Assembly: GCA_963771735.1 (NCBI GenBank)
Contig: CAVYUN010000004.1
Span: 62,001 to 126,000 of the forward strand
DNA from: 66-474 sp963771735
GTDB taxonomy: Bacteria > Pseudomonadota > Gammaproteobacteria > Xanthomonadales > Rhodanobacteraceae
DNA: 64,000 bases
Direction of reading: 5' to 3'
In this document: positions 1 through 9,278 of the stretch, piece after piece
Layout of the letters: the number at the start of each line of letters is the position of its first letter
How positions within the stretch are numbered: position 1 is the first letter of the stretch
The notes under the pieces: model-generated
Databases searched by the model: none
Told to the model about the DNA's origin: nothing
What the model saw: only the letters and a program-made list of their open reading frames with translations
Position numbers and translations under genes: made by a program

Positions 1-1061
1 TTGGCCAGGCTCGCGAAATCGGCGTGCCTGTCGACGATCTCGTTGTAGAGCTTGGTGGCCTTGTCCTTGGCGCCCTGCGCGGTCAGGACCGCGCTGGGTT
101 TGATCATGATGTGCAACGCGTGGTATTCCGTGACGATCTGCTTGGTGCCGGGCGTGCGCTTGCCTTCGAGCTTGATGATGGTGAAGCCGGATGGATCGCG
201 CAGTGGCTGGGTATAGGCACCTGGTTGCAGCGAATCGACGATCTGTTGAATCGACGGTGGCAGTTCGTCGACGCGGCGCCAGCCAAGGTCGCCACCATCC
301 AGCGCCTCGGGTGCGCTGGAATCGCTGACCGCCAGCGCGGCAAAGCTCTTGCCTGCCTTCAATTCGCTCTCGATCTTGTCGGCCTTTGCCTGCGCAGCGG
401 CGATCTGCTTGGCATCGGCACCTTCGGGTAGTCCGACGAGAATCCGCGCCAAGTGGACCTCGCCCTGCTTGAATGCCGGGCTGGCCATGAGATTGTCGAT
501 TTCCGCGTTGGAAACATCCGCGGATTGCTGCATGACCTGTTGCTGCACGGCACGCACCAGCAACTGTTCACGCAATTGTTCGCGGAACGAGGCGTAGTCC
601 ACGCCCTGCTGCTGCATGGCGGCCTGCATCTGCGGCACCGACATCTTGTTCTGCTGGGCGATGTTGGCGACCGCGGCATCGACCTGGTCGTCGGACACGC
701 GCACGCCATTGTCGTGCGCCTTCTGCACCAGCAACTCGTTGAGGATCAATCGCTGCAGAACCTGCTTCGCCAGTACGTCCTCGGGTGGCAGCTTGCCGCC
801 CGAAGCCTGGATCTGGTGGGCCACCGTGGCCATGGTCTGGTCGAGCTGGCTTTGCAGGATCACGCCGTCGTTGACCACGGCGATGATCCGGTCCAGCGGT
901 TGGACCTGGTTGGGCGAGGGGTTGTTGGGTGCCAGCAGCGATGAGGGCTGAGTGCCTGTCGGTGGCGGGGCGTTCGGGCTCAGCAGCTGCGCGGAAGCGG
1001 GCAGCGCAAAGCCCGTGATGACGAACGTCAGGACCAGGCTGGCGATGGAAAATGGTTTCAT
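1..1061 (-). CDS. surA: SurA periplasmic chaperone / peptidyl-prolyl isomerase (3' end beyond window)
   Basis: Periplasmic folding factor that escorts outer-membrane beta-barrel proteins to the BAM machinery. About 353 residues are visible and the C-terminus lies outside the window. Residues 1-25 form a signal peptide ending PASA-Q. A SurA N-terminal domain follows from about residue 57 (LDRIIAVVNDGVILQSQLDQ). The first parvulin domain starts near residue 205 (VHLARILVGLP, later GGDLGWRRVDELP), and the second begins near the edge (YHALHIMIKPS). An in-frame ATG three codons upstream (1070) is an alternative start. It lies 3' of lptD on the same strand, the usual lptD-surA order, and SurA is needed to fold LptD. 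The frame is intact throughout. Confidence 0.95.
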   Translation of the reverse strand, partial: MKPFSIASLVLTFVITGFALPASAQLLSPNAPPPTGTQPSSLLAPNNPSPNQVQPLDRIIAVVNDGVILQSQLDQTMATVAHQIQASGGKLPPEDVLAKQVLQRLILNELLVQKAHDNGVRVSDDQVDAAVANIAQQNKMSVPQMQAAMQQQGVDYASFREQLREQLLVRAVQQQVMQQSADVSNAEIDNLMASPAFKQGEVHLARILVGLPEGADAKQIAAAQAKADKIESELKAGKSFAALAVSDSSAPEALDGGDLGWRRVDELPPSIQQIVDSLQPGAYTQPLRDPSGFTIIKLEGKRTPGTKQIVTEYHALHIMIKPSAVLTAQGAKDKATKLYNEIVDRHADFASLA

Positions 1062-1187
1062 GTTGGTCATGTATGCCGGAGTTGAATGGCGGTGTGCGGG
1101 CTCGGAGTCCCGGCAACCGTCAGCTTGGACAGGCCGGTTGCTGAAAAGTTGTCGGCCTTGGACGGACCGACTCAAGCCAGACGGCGA

Positions 1188-3506
1188 TTACTGATAGCCA
1201 AGGATAGCATTGCGCAGGAAGGAACCGGTGCGTTCGCCGTAGGCGCCGAGTCCCTTGAATTCGATTTCAAGCATGATCGCGCTGTCGGAGTCGCCCTTGT
1301 AGTCGTACACGTAATGCCGGCTCAGCAGGCGCACCGCGGTGCAGCAGCTGTCCCACTCGATGCCCCCGAAAGTGTCAATGGCGCGCCGGTCACGCAGCGA
1401 GTAGGTGTAACCGGCGACCAGCTTCCAGGCCGCGCCGACGGGGATTTCCGTGGTCAGGTCGGCCTGTTCGAGCAGGTTGCGCCGGTAGCGGTAATCGAAA
1501 TTGACGATGCCGTCGCCCCACAGGCGGCGCTGCAGGCCTACCGTCGAGACGTCGGTTCTGTCGGTATTGGGGTTCCATTGTTGCGAGGTCGTCAGGCGCC
1601 AGTTGTCGTTCAGCGCGACCGTGAGGTTGGCCACGTAGTTGGAGCCGGAGTAGTCGACGGCCTTGCCGCCGCGACGCAAGGTCACCAGCTCCGGATCGAA
1701 ATAGCGGATCTGGCCGATGCTGGCGGAGAGCTTTTCGTCGCCGTTTGCGTCGAGGAACCGCGTGGTCAACGCCAGCGAAAGGTTGTTGGCGTTCATCTGG
1801 CGATCGGCACCGCTGAAGCTGTTGGTGGTGAACAGCTGCCAGAAATCGAAAGTCAGCGGCTGGGTGTCGAACAATGGCAAGTCGTTCTGGTTGCGGTACG
1901 GCACGCGCAGGTAGTAGATGCGCGGTTCCAGCGTCTGGGTGTAGTCGCTGCCGAACAGGTGGACCTGGCGTTCGAAGATCAGGCCGGCATCCACGTCGAA
2001 GATCGGCGTGGTGCGCGTCGGGTGGGTCGGATCGCCGGGCACGACCGGCCGCGGCAGGTTGTACGCGGTGTAACGAACGCCCAGCTCGGGGCGCAGGAAC
2101 CACGCCGGTCCCTGCAGTGGCCATGCAAGGTACGGGTAGACGTCGAACCGGTCGCCGCCAATCGCGTCGGGTTTCACGAAGCGCACCGCCGTGGCGTTCA
2201 CTCCCCACTCGGGTCCACCCGGACCGCCGATCGGCCTGTCGGCGTTGAAGAACAGTCGGGGCAAACGACGATAGGGCGCGGCCGTGTCCGAAATTCCGGG
2301 AGTGACGATCTGGTAGATGTCGGCGCCGACGCCGGCGTTCCACCAGTCGCCCGAACTGGTGACGTATGACGATGAGCTCAGCAGTGTCACTGTCGAGGTG
2401 GTGAGGTTCTGGCCGAAATCCTGGAACCAGGCCTTGTCGGTCGCCCGCGCGATGGACGTGTTCCAGTGCAGGTTCCACGGCAGCAGGGTTTCATCCTTGA
2501 ACGTAAGGTAGCCGCGGTCGGTGCCTGTGGTGCGGTCGTTGGGCATGTAATCGAAATTGAGTATGCCCTTGCTGGTCGTGGTCAGATAACGGAATTGGCC
2601 GTCCAGCATGCCGCCGCGATCGGCGTACCAGACGGGTGTCAGGGTCGCATCGTAATTCGGCGCGATGTTCCAGTAGAACGGGATCGAGAAGAAGAATCCC
2701 GCCCGGCTGCGTTGTCCGAACGACGGGTACAGGAAACCCGTCTGGCGCCGCTTGTCGATGGGGAATCTCAGGTATGGCAGCCACAGGAAGGGGATGCCCT
2801 TCAGGCGCATGGTCACGTCGTGGGCGCGGCCGACGCCCTCGTCGCGATCCATGGTCATGGTCTTGGCCTCGACATCCCACACGCGGTGGTGGATGTCGCA
2901 GGTCGAATAGGTCATGCCGCGCAGCTTGGCGCGGTCCTGGTCCAGCATGATCATCTGGTTGGCAACGCCGTTGCCGCGCGAGGTCAGCAGCTGGTACTGC
3001 ACGTTGTCGGCGACGCCGTATTCGGGATTGGTGGTGCCCTTCATGCTGTCGGCCGAGAACAGCATGCCGCGCTCCTGGTAACGCACGTGGCCTTCGGCGT
3101 CGTAGGCGGTGGTGTTCGCGTTGTAGGTCAGGCTGTCGGCACGCAGCAACTGGTCGAGCCGCTGCAGGGATGTGTTGCCGGTCAAGTGGAAGATGTTGCT
3201 GTCCGGGCTCGAGAAGCGGTCGCCTTCGACCTGCGACTGGCTGGCGTCGCGATCGCCTTGGGTCGGCAGCCCGGGCACGTAGAAGTCCAGGAGGTCGTTC
3301 TTCTTGCACAGCGCGAAGTCGTTCTTGACGACCGGACAGGTGAATGCGCCGAGCGGACAGACGTCGACGTTGTTTTGCGCCAGCGCCATGCCGGGCGCTG
3401 CGGCCAGCGCGATCGCGAATGCCAAGGCACGCGGGGTCAGCGGCATCGTTCGGCGCGGCACGTAGAATCCCTGCGGAAACAATCCGCGTAAGCTAGCAGA
3501 ACGCAT
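1188..3506 (-). CDS. lptD: LptD, LPS-assembly outer membrane protein
   Basis: Outer-membrane beta-barrel that, with LptE, inserts lipopolysaccharide into the outer leaflet. It has 772 residues, close to the 784 of E. coli. A signal sequence is followed by a short N-terminal OstA-like jellyroll and a long barrel. Cysteines cluster at the N-terminus (VDVCPLGAFTCPVV and LCKKN) and a vicinal pair sits at residues 721-722 (EWDSCCTAV); in LptD these form the inter-domain disulfides needed for function. ATG 3506 has an AGGA just upstream. An internal ATG at 3446 (MPLTPRALAFAIALAAAPG) would give a cleaner signal peptide, so the start is uncertain by 20 codons. It is followed by surA after a 117-126 nt gap. 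Confidence 0.96.
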   Translation of the reverse strand: MRSASLRGLFPQGFYVPRRTMPLTPRALAFAIALAAAPGMALAQNNVDVCPLGAFTCPVVKNDFALCKKNDLLDFYVPGLPTQGDRDASQSQVEGDRFSSPDSNIFHLTGNTSLQRLDQLLRADSLTYNANTTAYDAEGHVRYQERGMLFSADSMKGTTNPEYGVADNVQYQLLTSRGNGVANQMIMLDQDRAKLRGMTYSTCDIHHRVWDVEAKTMTMDRDEGVGRAHDVTMRLKGIPFLWLPYLRFPIDKRRQTGFLYPSFGQRSRAGFFFSIPFYWNIAPNYDATLTPVWYADRGGMLDGQFRYLTTTSKGILNFDYMPNDRTTGTDRGYLTFKDETLLPWNLHWNTSIARATDKAWFQDFGQNLTTSTVTLLSSSSYVTSSGDWWNAGVGADIYQIVTPGISDTAAPYRRLPRLFFNADRPIGGPGGPEWGVNATAVRFVKPDAIGGDRFDVYPYLAWPLQGPAWFLRPELGVRYTAYNLPRPVVPGDPTHPTRTTPIFDVDAGLIFERQVHLFGSDYTQTLEPRIYYLRVPYRNQNDLPLFDTQPLTFDFWQLFTTNSFSGADRQMNANNLSLALTTRFLDANGDEKLSASIGQIRYFDPELVTLRRGGKAVDYSGSNYVANLTVALNDNWRLTTSQQWNPNTDRTDVSTVGLQRRLWGDGIVNFDYRYRRNLLEQADLTTEIPVGAAWKLVAGYTYSLRDRRAIDTFGGIEWDSCCTAVRLLSRHYVYDYKGDSDSAIMLEIEFKGLGAYGERTGSFLRNAILGYQ

Positions 3507-3536
3507 TCGTCCTGTTGAGATGCGCGGGTGCGTGGT

Positions 3537-5360
3537 TCAGGCGGCCTTCGCCATGTTCAGAGGCGCGCAGCGGGCGTCCAGCCAGGCACGATCGGCGGGG
3601 TCGTCCAGCAACTGTGCCAGGCGTTCTTGCACGGTCGCGTGATAGGCATCCAGCCACGCGATTTCGCTCGCGTCCAGCAGCGACAGGTCCAAGCAGGCGG
3701 GTGTCGATCGGGCACAATGTCAGCGTCTCGAAGGCGAGGAATTCGCCGAACTCGCCGTCGCCCGCCGGAATGGTCGCGGCCAGGTTTTCGATGCGCACGC
3801 CATGCCGGCCGGGCTTGTAGATGCCGGGTTCGATCGAGGTGATCATGCCGACATCCATGGCCTCGAGTTGTTGCCCGGAGCGCGGCGGCCGTATCGACTG
3901 CGGGCCTTCGTGCACGTTCAGGCAGTAGCCGACGCCGTGTCCGGTGCCGTGGCCGTAATCGACGCCGTCGGCCCAGATCGGCGCGCGCGCCAGCGCATCC
4001 AGTTGTTGGCCCGACGCGCCGCGCGGGAAACTTCGCGCGCGACAGCGCGATCACGCCCTTCAGCACCAGCGTGACGTCGCGGCGCTGCTCGGGCGTGGTC
4101 TCGCCCAGCGCCCACATGCGCGTGATGTCGGTGGTGCCGCCGAGATATTGCGCGCCGGAATCGATCAGCAGCATGCCGTGCGGCTTCAGTTCCGAGTGCG
4201 ACTCGGGCGTGGCGCGGTAGTGCGGCAGCGCCGCGTTGGCCTGGTAACCCGCGATGGTGGAGAAGCTCTCGCTGACGAAGCCGGGTTGCTGCGAGCGCAG
4301 TTCGCGCAGTTTCTCGTCGACGTCGAGTTCGGTGAGGCGCTTGCCGTCCTTCAGCGACGTGTTCGAGCCAGCGCGCACCGCGCACCAGCGCCACGCCGTC
4401 GCGGCGCATCGCTTCGCGCACGTGCTGCATTTCCTCGGCAACCTTGCGGGCCTTGGCGGCGCGTGATCGGGCCGGCTGCCTCGACCGGCGCGACGCATGG
4501 CGGGATCGCGCCGGCGACGGCGGCGGAGACCTGCGCCGGGCGCGATCAGCAGCTTCGCGTCCTGCGGCAATGCGGCCAGGGCGCGTCGATCGGCCAGGTA
4601 CGGCGCGATGCGCTATGCCGTCCCCGCCAGCGTCGCCTGCAGGCTCGCGTCCAGCTTGTCCGCATCGACGAACAGCGTGGCGCGTCGGCATCGATCAGCA
4701 GGTGTGACAGGAACACCGGGTTGTAGTCGACGTCGCTGCCGCGCAGGTTGAGTACCCACGCGATCTCGTCCAGCGCGGAGACGACGTGGTGGGTCGCGCC
4801 GGCTTGCTGCATGGCGTCCCGCACGCCGGCGAGCTTGTCTGCGCGCGCCGATGGATCGCATATTCCAGTGGGTGTTCGTGGATCGGCGCGTGCGGCAGCA
4901 GCGGCCGGTCGCTCCAGATCGCACCAGGCAGGTCGTCCTCGACCAGCTCCGCGCCATGCTGCGCAAGACGCTCGCGCAACGAACGTTCGGACGCCAGCGA
5001 CAGCATGTCGGCGGCGCAGGCGATCTTGTCGCCCTTGTGCAACTGCGCGCAAAGCCATTCCACGTGTTCGGGTGTATGCGGCACGTTGAGCTTCATCAGC
5101 TCGATACCGCTGCCTGCCAGCTGTTTTCCGGCTTGCGAGAAGTAGCGCGAATCGGTCCACAGTCCCGCGAATTCCGGGGTAACCACCAGGGTGCCGGCCG
5201 AGCCGGTGAAGCCGGACAGCCATTCACGCGCTTGCCAGTGCGCGGGCAGGTATTCGGATAAATGCGGATCGGCGGTCGGCACGATGCAGGCGGCGATGCC
5301 GCGTTCGTGCATGGCCTCGCGCAGGGCGGCGATGCGTCCGGGAATGGCTGGTGTGGTCAT
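3537..5360 (-). pseudogene. Xaa-Pro aminopeptidase (M24B, PepP-like), multiply frameshifted
   Basis: Remnant or mis-assembled copy of a metal-dependent M24B aminopeptidase of about 600 residues that removes N-terminal residues before proline. It begins MTTPAIPGRIAALREAMHER and ends at TGA 3537-3539. Homology runs end to end but switches frame about eight times, near 4860, 4683, 4612, 4540, 4470, 4370, 4020 and 3700. The metal and active-site blocks remain readable in one frame or another: DSGAQYLGGTTDITRMW, GHGTGHGVGYCLNVHEGPQ, SIEPGIYKPGRHGVRIEN and FLAFETLTLCP. Indels with intact catalytic motifs and no obvious nonsense substitutions fit local consensus errors better than long decay, but a true pseudogene cannot be excluded. 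Confidence 0.8.
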
Positions 5361-5462
5361 GGGGTTGTCCGCTGTGCGCGAAACGCGCGAAAGATGGCGA
5401 TCGAGGCGGCCATGTTCGCGCTTCGTGCCGCCGTGCGCAACGTGAGCGCGGGCATGACTGCG

Positions 5463-7295
5463 TCAGGATGCCGTCTCGTCCGGTGACTTGGCGGGACCGG
5501 AGGCCGGTGCCGGCAAACCCACGGCACGGCAGAACTCCGTCAGGCGCGGGTCATGCCTGAAGCGCAGGATGAACGGGTCGTAGAGCAGATAAACGATGCC
5601 GCTGTCGCGATTGTTCCAGGCCCGGTCCAGCCAATCGAACGTCTGGTCGGAATCGCCGCGCAAGGCGTATATCTGCGCAATCTGGTAGGCAGACGTTCCC
5701 GCGTCATCGCGGATCAGCGCCTCCAGTGCCTTGTCGGCGGCGGTGCGGTCGGTGCCGATTTGCAGGGCCATCGCGATTGCAATGTCGCGCCAGGGACCCG
5801 GCGCTTCGAGCCGGGCCTGGCCGAGCGCGGCGGCAGCATCCCCGCGCAGCGTCTCGATGACGGTCAACTCCGAGTGGAAGCCACTGCCGCCGGGTTGCAG
5901 CGCGATCGCATGCTCGATCGCCCGTTGCGCTTCATCGAGGCGACCCAGTCCGATCAGGAAACCTGCAAGCCAGTCGTAGCGGCTGACATTGCGCGGGTCG
6001 TTCGCAAGGGATCGCCTTGTCAGTTCGACCGCGCGTTCGGTTTCCCCCAGGGTCGCGAGCAGGCTGGCGAGATAGAACTGCGCCTTGGAGTCCTGCGGGG
6101 AAAGCTGCAGCGCGCGCTGGTACTCGTTGCGAGCACCCTGCCAGTCGAAATCGGCCGAATCCAGGAGCAGACCACGCGCCGAATGCGCGCTTGCGAGGTC
6201 TGCATTCAATCCGAGAGCCACGTTGGCCGCGGCGCGTGCACGCGCGTAGGCCTCGCGTGATTCGTCACCGCTGAGGAACTGGTTGGCGAGGTTGGTCCAC
6301 ACCATCGATGTCTGCGCAAAAGCGGCCGCGTAGCCGGGATCGAGCCGAATGGCTTCGCCGTAGGCTTCTGCCGCCCGGCGCAAGTCGGCTTCGTTGTTGT
6401 TCGCGTAATAGGCATTGCCGCGCAGGTAGGCGGTGTAGGCGTCCAGGCTGCCGTTCACCGGGCGATCGCTTTGCGGCACGGCGCCGTTGCCCGCCAACAG
6501 CTGGGCCTTCAATGCCTGTGCGACCGTGGCCGTGATCTCGTCCTGCAACGCGAACAGGTCGCGGTAGGCACGCACGTAACGCCGCGACCACATCGTGCTT
6601 CCGTCAATGGCGTGGATCAATTCGACGCGGATCATGACCTGTGCTCCGTCGCGCCGGACGCTGCCTTCCAGGAGGTGTGCGACTCCCAGCGTGGCGGCTA
6701 TTTCGGCGGGCGTCTGGCGGCTGTCGCGGAACTGGAACGCCGAATTGCGGCTGATGACCTTGAGTCCGTCGAACTGCGAAAGCGCCGTGATCAGGTCTTC
6801 CGAAATCCCATCGGAAAAATACGCGTCGGCCTTGTTGCCGCCCTCGTTGGCCAGCGGCAGCACCGCCAGTGATTTCTCGGGAACCCGTGCGAGCAGCGCC
6901 GCGAACGTTGCGCTGCCGGATTGCAGCCCCGGCCCCTTGCGCCAGACCAAAGTGTTGGCCGTCAGTACCACCACCACGACGGCGAGTATCGCGATGATCG
7001 CGTAATCGAGCCTGCGACCAGTGACGCGTGCGATGGATTGGTGGGGCGCGACTTCCGATTCGCGCTTCAGCCCTTCGGGGGTGAGTTCGTAGAACCATGC
7101 CAGCGCCAGCCAGAAAGGCGCGCCGATCGCGCAGGCGACCACGATCCAGCGGACGACCCATTCGTCGATGTGGAAGAAAGGCAGAACCTGGGTGGCGATC
7201 TGGACCAGCAGCCAGGCAGAGGCCGCATACAGCACCCCGGCGCGCAATACATTGCGGCGTCTCAGTTCGAACCAGAACGCACGCAGCCTCATCAC
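5463..7295 (-). CDS. Inner-membrane TPR protein with TolB/FlgO-like domain
   Basis: A 610-residue protein. The N-terminus (FWFELRRRNVLRAGVLYAAS) and three hydrophobic stretches at about residues 19-36, 46-66 and 95-112 anchor it in the inner membrane. A domain from about 135 to 250 (SLAVLPLAN, FSDGISEDLITALSQ, GSVRRDGAQVMIRVELI) resembles the TolB/FlgO-like module often fused to adenylate cyclases or TPR proteins. Tetratricopeptide repeats fill the C-terminal half. Architectures like this are frequent in Xanthomonadales and usually have no assigned function. It is transcribed away from pyrG across a 146-nt divergent spacer. Two adjacent ATG codons (7295 and 7292) are both possible starts. The frame is clean, in contrast to the neighbouring pepP. 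Confidence 0.8.
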   Translation of the reverse strand: MMRLRAFWFELRRRNVLRAGVLYAASAWLLVQIATQVLPFFHIDEWVVRWIVVACAIGAPFWLALAWFYELTPEGLKRESEVAPHQSIARVTGRRLDYAIIAILAVVVVVLTANTLVWRKGPGLQSGSATFAALLARVPEKSLAVLPLANEGGNKADAYFSDGISEDLITALSQFDGLKVISRNSAFQFRDSRQTPAEIAATLGVAHLLEGSVRRDGAQVMIRVELIHAIDGSTMWSRRYVRAYRDLFALQDEITATVAQALKAQLLAGNGAVPQSDRPVNGSLDAYTAYLRGNAYYANNNEADLRRAAEAYGEAIRLDPGYAAAFAQTSMVWTNLANQFLSGDESREAYARARAAANVALGLNADLASAHSARGLLLDSADFDWQGARNEYQRALQLSPQDSKAQFYLASLLATLGETERAVELTRRSLANDPRNVSRYDWLAGFLIGLGRLDEAQRAIEHAIALQPGGSGFHSELTVIETLRGDAAAALGQARLEAPGPWRDIAIAMALQIGTDRTAADKALEALIRDDAGTSAYQIAQIYALRGDSDQTFDWLDRAWNNRDSGIVYLLYDPFILRFRHDPRLTEFCRAVGLPAPASGPAKSPDETAS

Positions 7296-7387
7296 GATGC
7301 TGTCCCGGTCTCCGATCGGAAATTACCGGCTTGACTCATGCCGAGTCTGCTGGCGCCCGCGACGGGGTGCAAGTGACGGGCATGGCG

Positions 7388-7416
7388 CTGACCAGTCCCG
7401 AAGCTTCCGCTAGAAT
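7388..7416 (+). promoter_or_regulatory. Putative sigma70 promoter of pyrG
   Basis: CTGACC at 7388-7393, a 17-nt spacer, then TAGAAT at 7411-7416. The predicted start lies about 20 nt before the pyrG ATG. Assigned from consensus similarity only. Confidence 0.5.
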
Positions 7417-7441
7417 GACGCTTTCCACAGACGGTCCGACC

Positions 7442-9109
7442 ATGACCTCCCTGATTTTCGTCACCGGCGGCGTGGTGTCCTCGCTTGGCAAGGGCATCGC
7501 ATCGGCGTCGCTGGCGTCCATTCTCGAGGCCCGCGGCCTCGCCGTGACGTTGATGAAGCTGGACCCTTACATCAACGTCGACCCCGGAACCATGAGCCCG
7601 TTCCAGCACGGCGAGGTATACGTCACCGACGACGGCGCCGAAACCGATCTCGACCTGGGACACTACGAACGCTTCGTGCGCACGCGGCTCTCGGGCAAGA
7701 ATTCCATCACCACCGGCAAGATCTACGAGGCCGTGATCCGCAAGGAGCGTCGCGGCGACTATCTCGGCGCCACCGTGCAGGTGATCCCGCATGTCACCAA
7801 CCAGATCAAGCACGCGATCGACGAGGCCACGCGCGGGTTCGACGTGGCGCTGGTCGAGATCGGCGGTACCGTGGGCGATATCGAATCGCAGCCGTTCCTG
7901 GAAGCCGCACGCCAGCTGCGCATCGAGCGTGGCGCCGACAAGGTGCTGTTCATACATCTGACGCTGGTGCCGTACATCAAGGCCGCGGGCGAGATCAAGA
8001 CCAAGCCGACCCAGCACTCGGTGAAGGAACTGCGTGCGCTCGGCATCCAGCCGGACATCCTGCTGTGCCGCTGCGAGGAACCGTTGCCGGAAGGCGAGCG
8101 CCGCAAGATCGCGCTGTTCACCAACGTGCCGGAGAACGCGGTGATCAGCGCGGTGGACGCGGACGTGATCTACAAGCTGCCGTTGTGGCTGCACAAGGAG
8201 GGCCTGGACGACATCGTGGTCGAGCGCCTGCACCTCGATGCCAAGCCGACCGACCTCGCGCAATGGAAGCGCACGGTGGATGCGGTGGAAAATCCCAAGG
8301 ACGAAGTCCGCATCTACATCGTCGGCAAGTACGTCGAACACAAGGATGCCTACAAGTCGCTGGGCGAGGCCCTGCGGCATGGCGGCATCCACAATGCCGC
8401 CCGCGTGGAACTGGAATGGCTGGATTCCGAAACCATCGAGACCCATGGTGCCGACACGTTGCTGCGCGATGCCGACGCGATCCTGGTGCCGGGCGGTTTC
8501 GGCAAGCGCGGTTTCGAGGGCAAGATCCAGACCGTGAAGTACGCGCGCGAGCACGGGATCCCCTATTTCGGCATCTGTTACGGCATGCACGCGGCGGTGG
8601 TCGAGTTCGCCCGCGACGTGGCCGGCATTGCCGGCGCGGGTTCCACCGAAAACGATCGTGATTGCGCCGATCCCGTGATCGCGCTGATCACCGAATGGAC
8701 CCAGGGCGCGGGCGACGTCCAGCGTCGCGACGAGAGTTCCGATCTAGGCGGCACCATGCGCCTCGGCGCGCAGGAATGCCGGTTGCAGCCGGGCACCATC
8801 GCGCGCGAGTTGTACGGTACCGACACCATCCGGGAACGGCATCGGCATCGCTACGAATTCAACAACCGTTACCGCGAGCGCCTGGAAGAAGCGGGCCTCG
8901 TGATCGCTGGCCTTTCCGTGGACGACCTGGTCGAAATCATCGAACTGCCGCAGCAGAAACATCCGTGGTTCCTGGCGTGCCAGTTCCATCCGGAATTCAC
9001 CTCCACGCCGCGCGACGGCCATCCGCTGTTCAACGGCTTCGTGCGTGCCGCGCGCGAGTACAAGGCCATGCGCGATGCGCCGAAGCTGGCGAAGGAAGCG
9101 GCGGGATGA
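7442..9109 (+). CDS. pyrG: CTP synthase (glutamine-hydrolysing)
   Basis: Cytosolic enzyme making CTP from UTP, ATP and glutamine; last step of de novo pyrimidine nucleotide synthesis. 555 residues (E. coli 545). The amidoligase domain starts with the nucleotide loop TGGVVSSLGKGIASASL. The class I glutamine amidotransferase domain carries the nucleophile Cys near residue 379 (GICYGMH) and the His/Glu pair in CQFHPEF near 516-518. The motif reads GICYGMH where the family almost always has GIC-x-GMQ, so a Gln is replaced by His next to the oxyanion loop. The ATG start is followed directly by the family N-terminus (MTSLIFVTGG). kdsA and eno follow, as in many gammaproteobacteria. Confidence 0.98.
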   Translation: MTSLIFVTGGVVSSLGKGIASASLASILEARGLAVTLMKLDPYINVDPGTMSPFQHGEVYVTDDGAETDLDLGHYERFVRTRLSGKNSITTGKIYEAVIRKERRGDYLGATVQVIPHVTNQIKHAIDEATRGFDVALVEIGGTVGDIESQPFLEAARQLRIERGADKVLFIHLTLVPYIKAAGEIKTKPTQHSVKELRALGIQPDILLCRCEEPLPEGERRKIALFTNVPENAVISAVDADVIYKLPLWLHKEGLDDIVVERLHLDAKPTDLAQWKRTVDAVENPKDEVRIYIVGKYVEHKDAYKSLGEALRHGGIHNAARVELEWLDSETIETHGADTLLRDADAILVPGGFGKRGFEGKIQTVKYAREHGIPYFGICYGMHAAVVEFARDVAGIAGAGSTENDRDCADPVIALITEWTQGAGDVQRRDESSDLGGTMRLGAQECRLQPGTIARELYGTDTIRERHRHRYEFNNRYRERLEEAGLVIAGLSVDDLVEIIELPQQKHPWFLACQFHPEFTSTPRDGHPLFNGFVRAAREYKAMRDAPKLAKEAAG

Positions 9110-9121
9110 TCTTTCCTTTTC

Positions 9122-9272
9122 CCCGCTCCCTCCGGGAGAGGGTGGCCGAAGGCCGGGTGAGGGTACGCGTGTTCCGTGAAGTTCTTCATTCGATATTCGA
9201 ATTTGCGTGCGAGCGTTGTTTGTCGCGCGATTCCGGGCCCTCACCCCTGCCCCTCTCCCGAGGGGAGAGGGG
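9122..9272. repeat. REP-like inverted repeat pair between pyrG and kdsA
   Basis: Two GC-rich motifs face each other. The left (9122-9162) contains CTCCCTCCGGGAGAGGG followed by GGGTGAGGG; the right (about 9236-9272) contains CCCTCACCC followed by CCCCTCTCCCGAGGGG. The right half is close to the reverse complement of the left, and each half can fold into its own hairpin, like a BIME or REP doublet. The right arm ends only a few bases before the kdsA start and supplies its purine-rich ribosome binding region (GGGAGAGGGG). Such elements are dispersed in many genomes. Confidence 0.6.
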
Positions 9273-9278
9273 TTCAAC

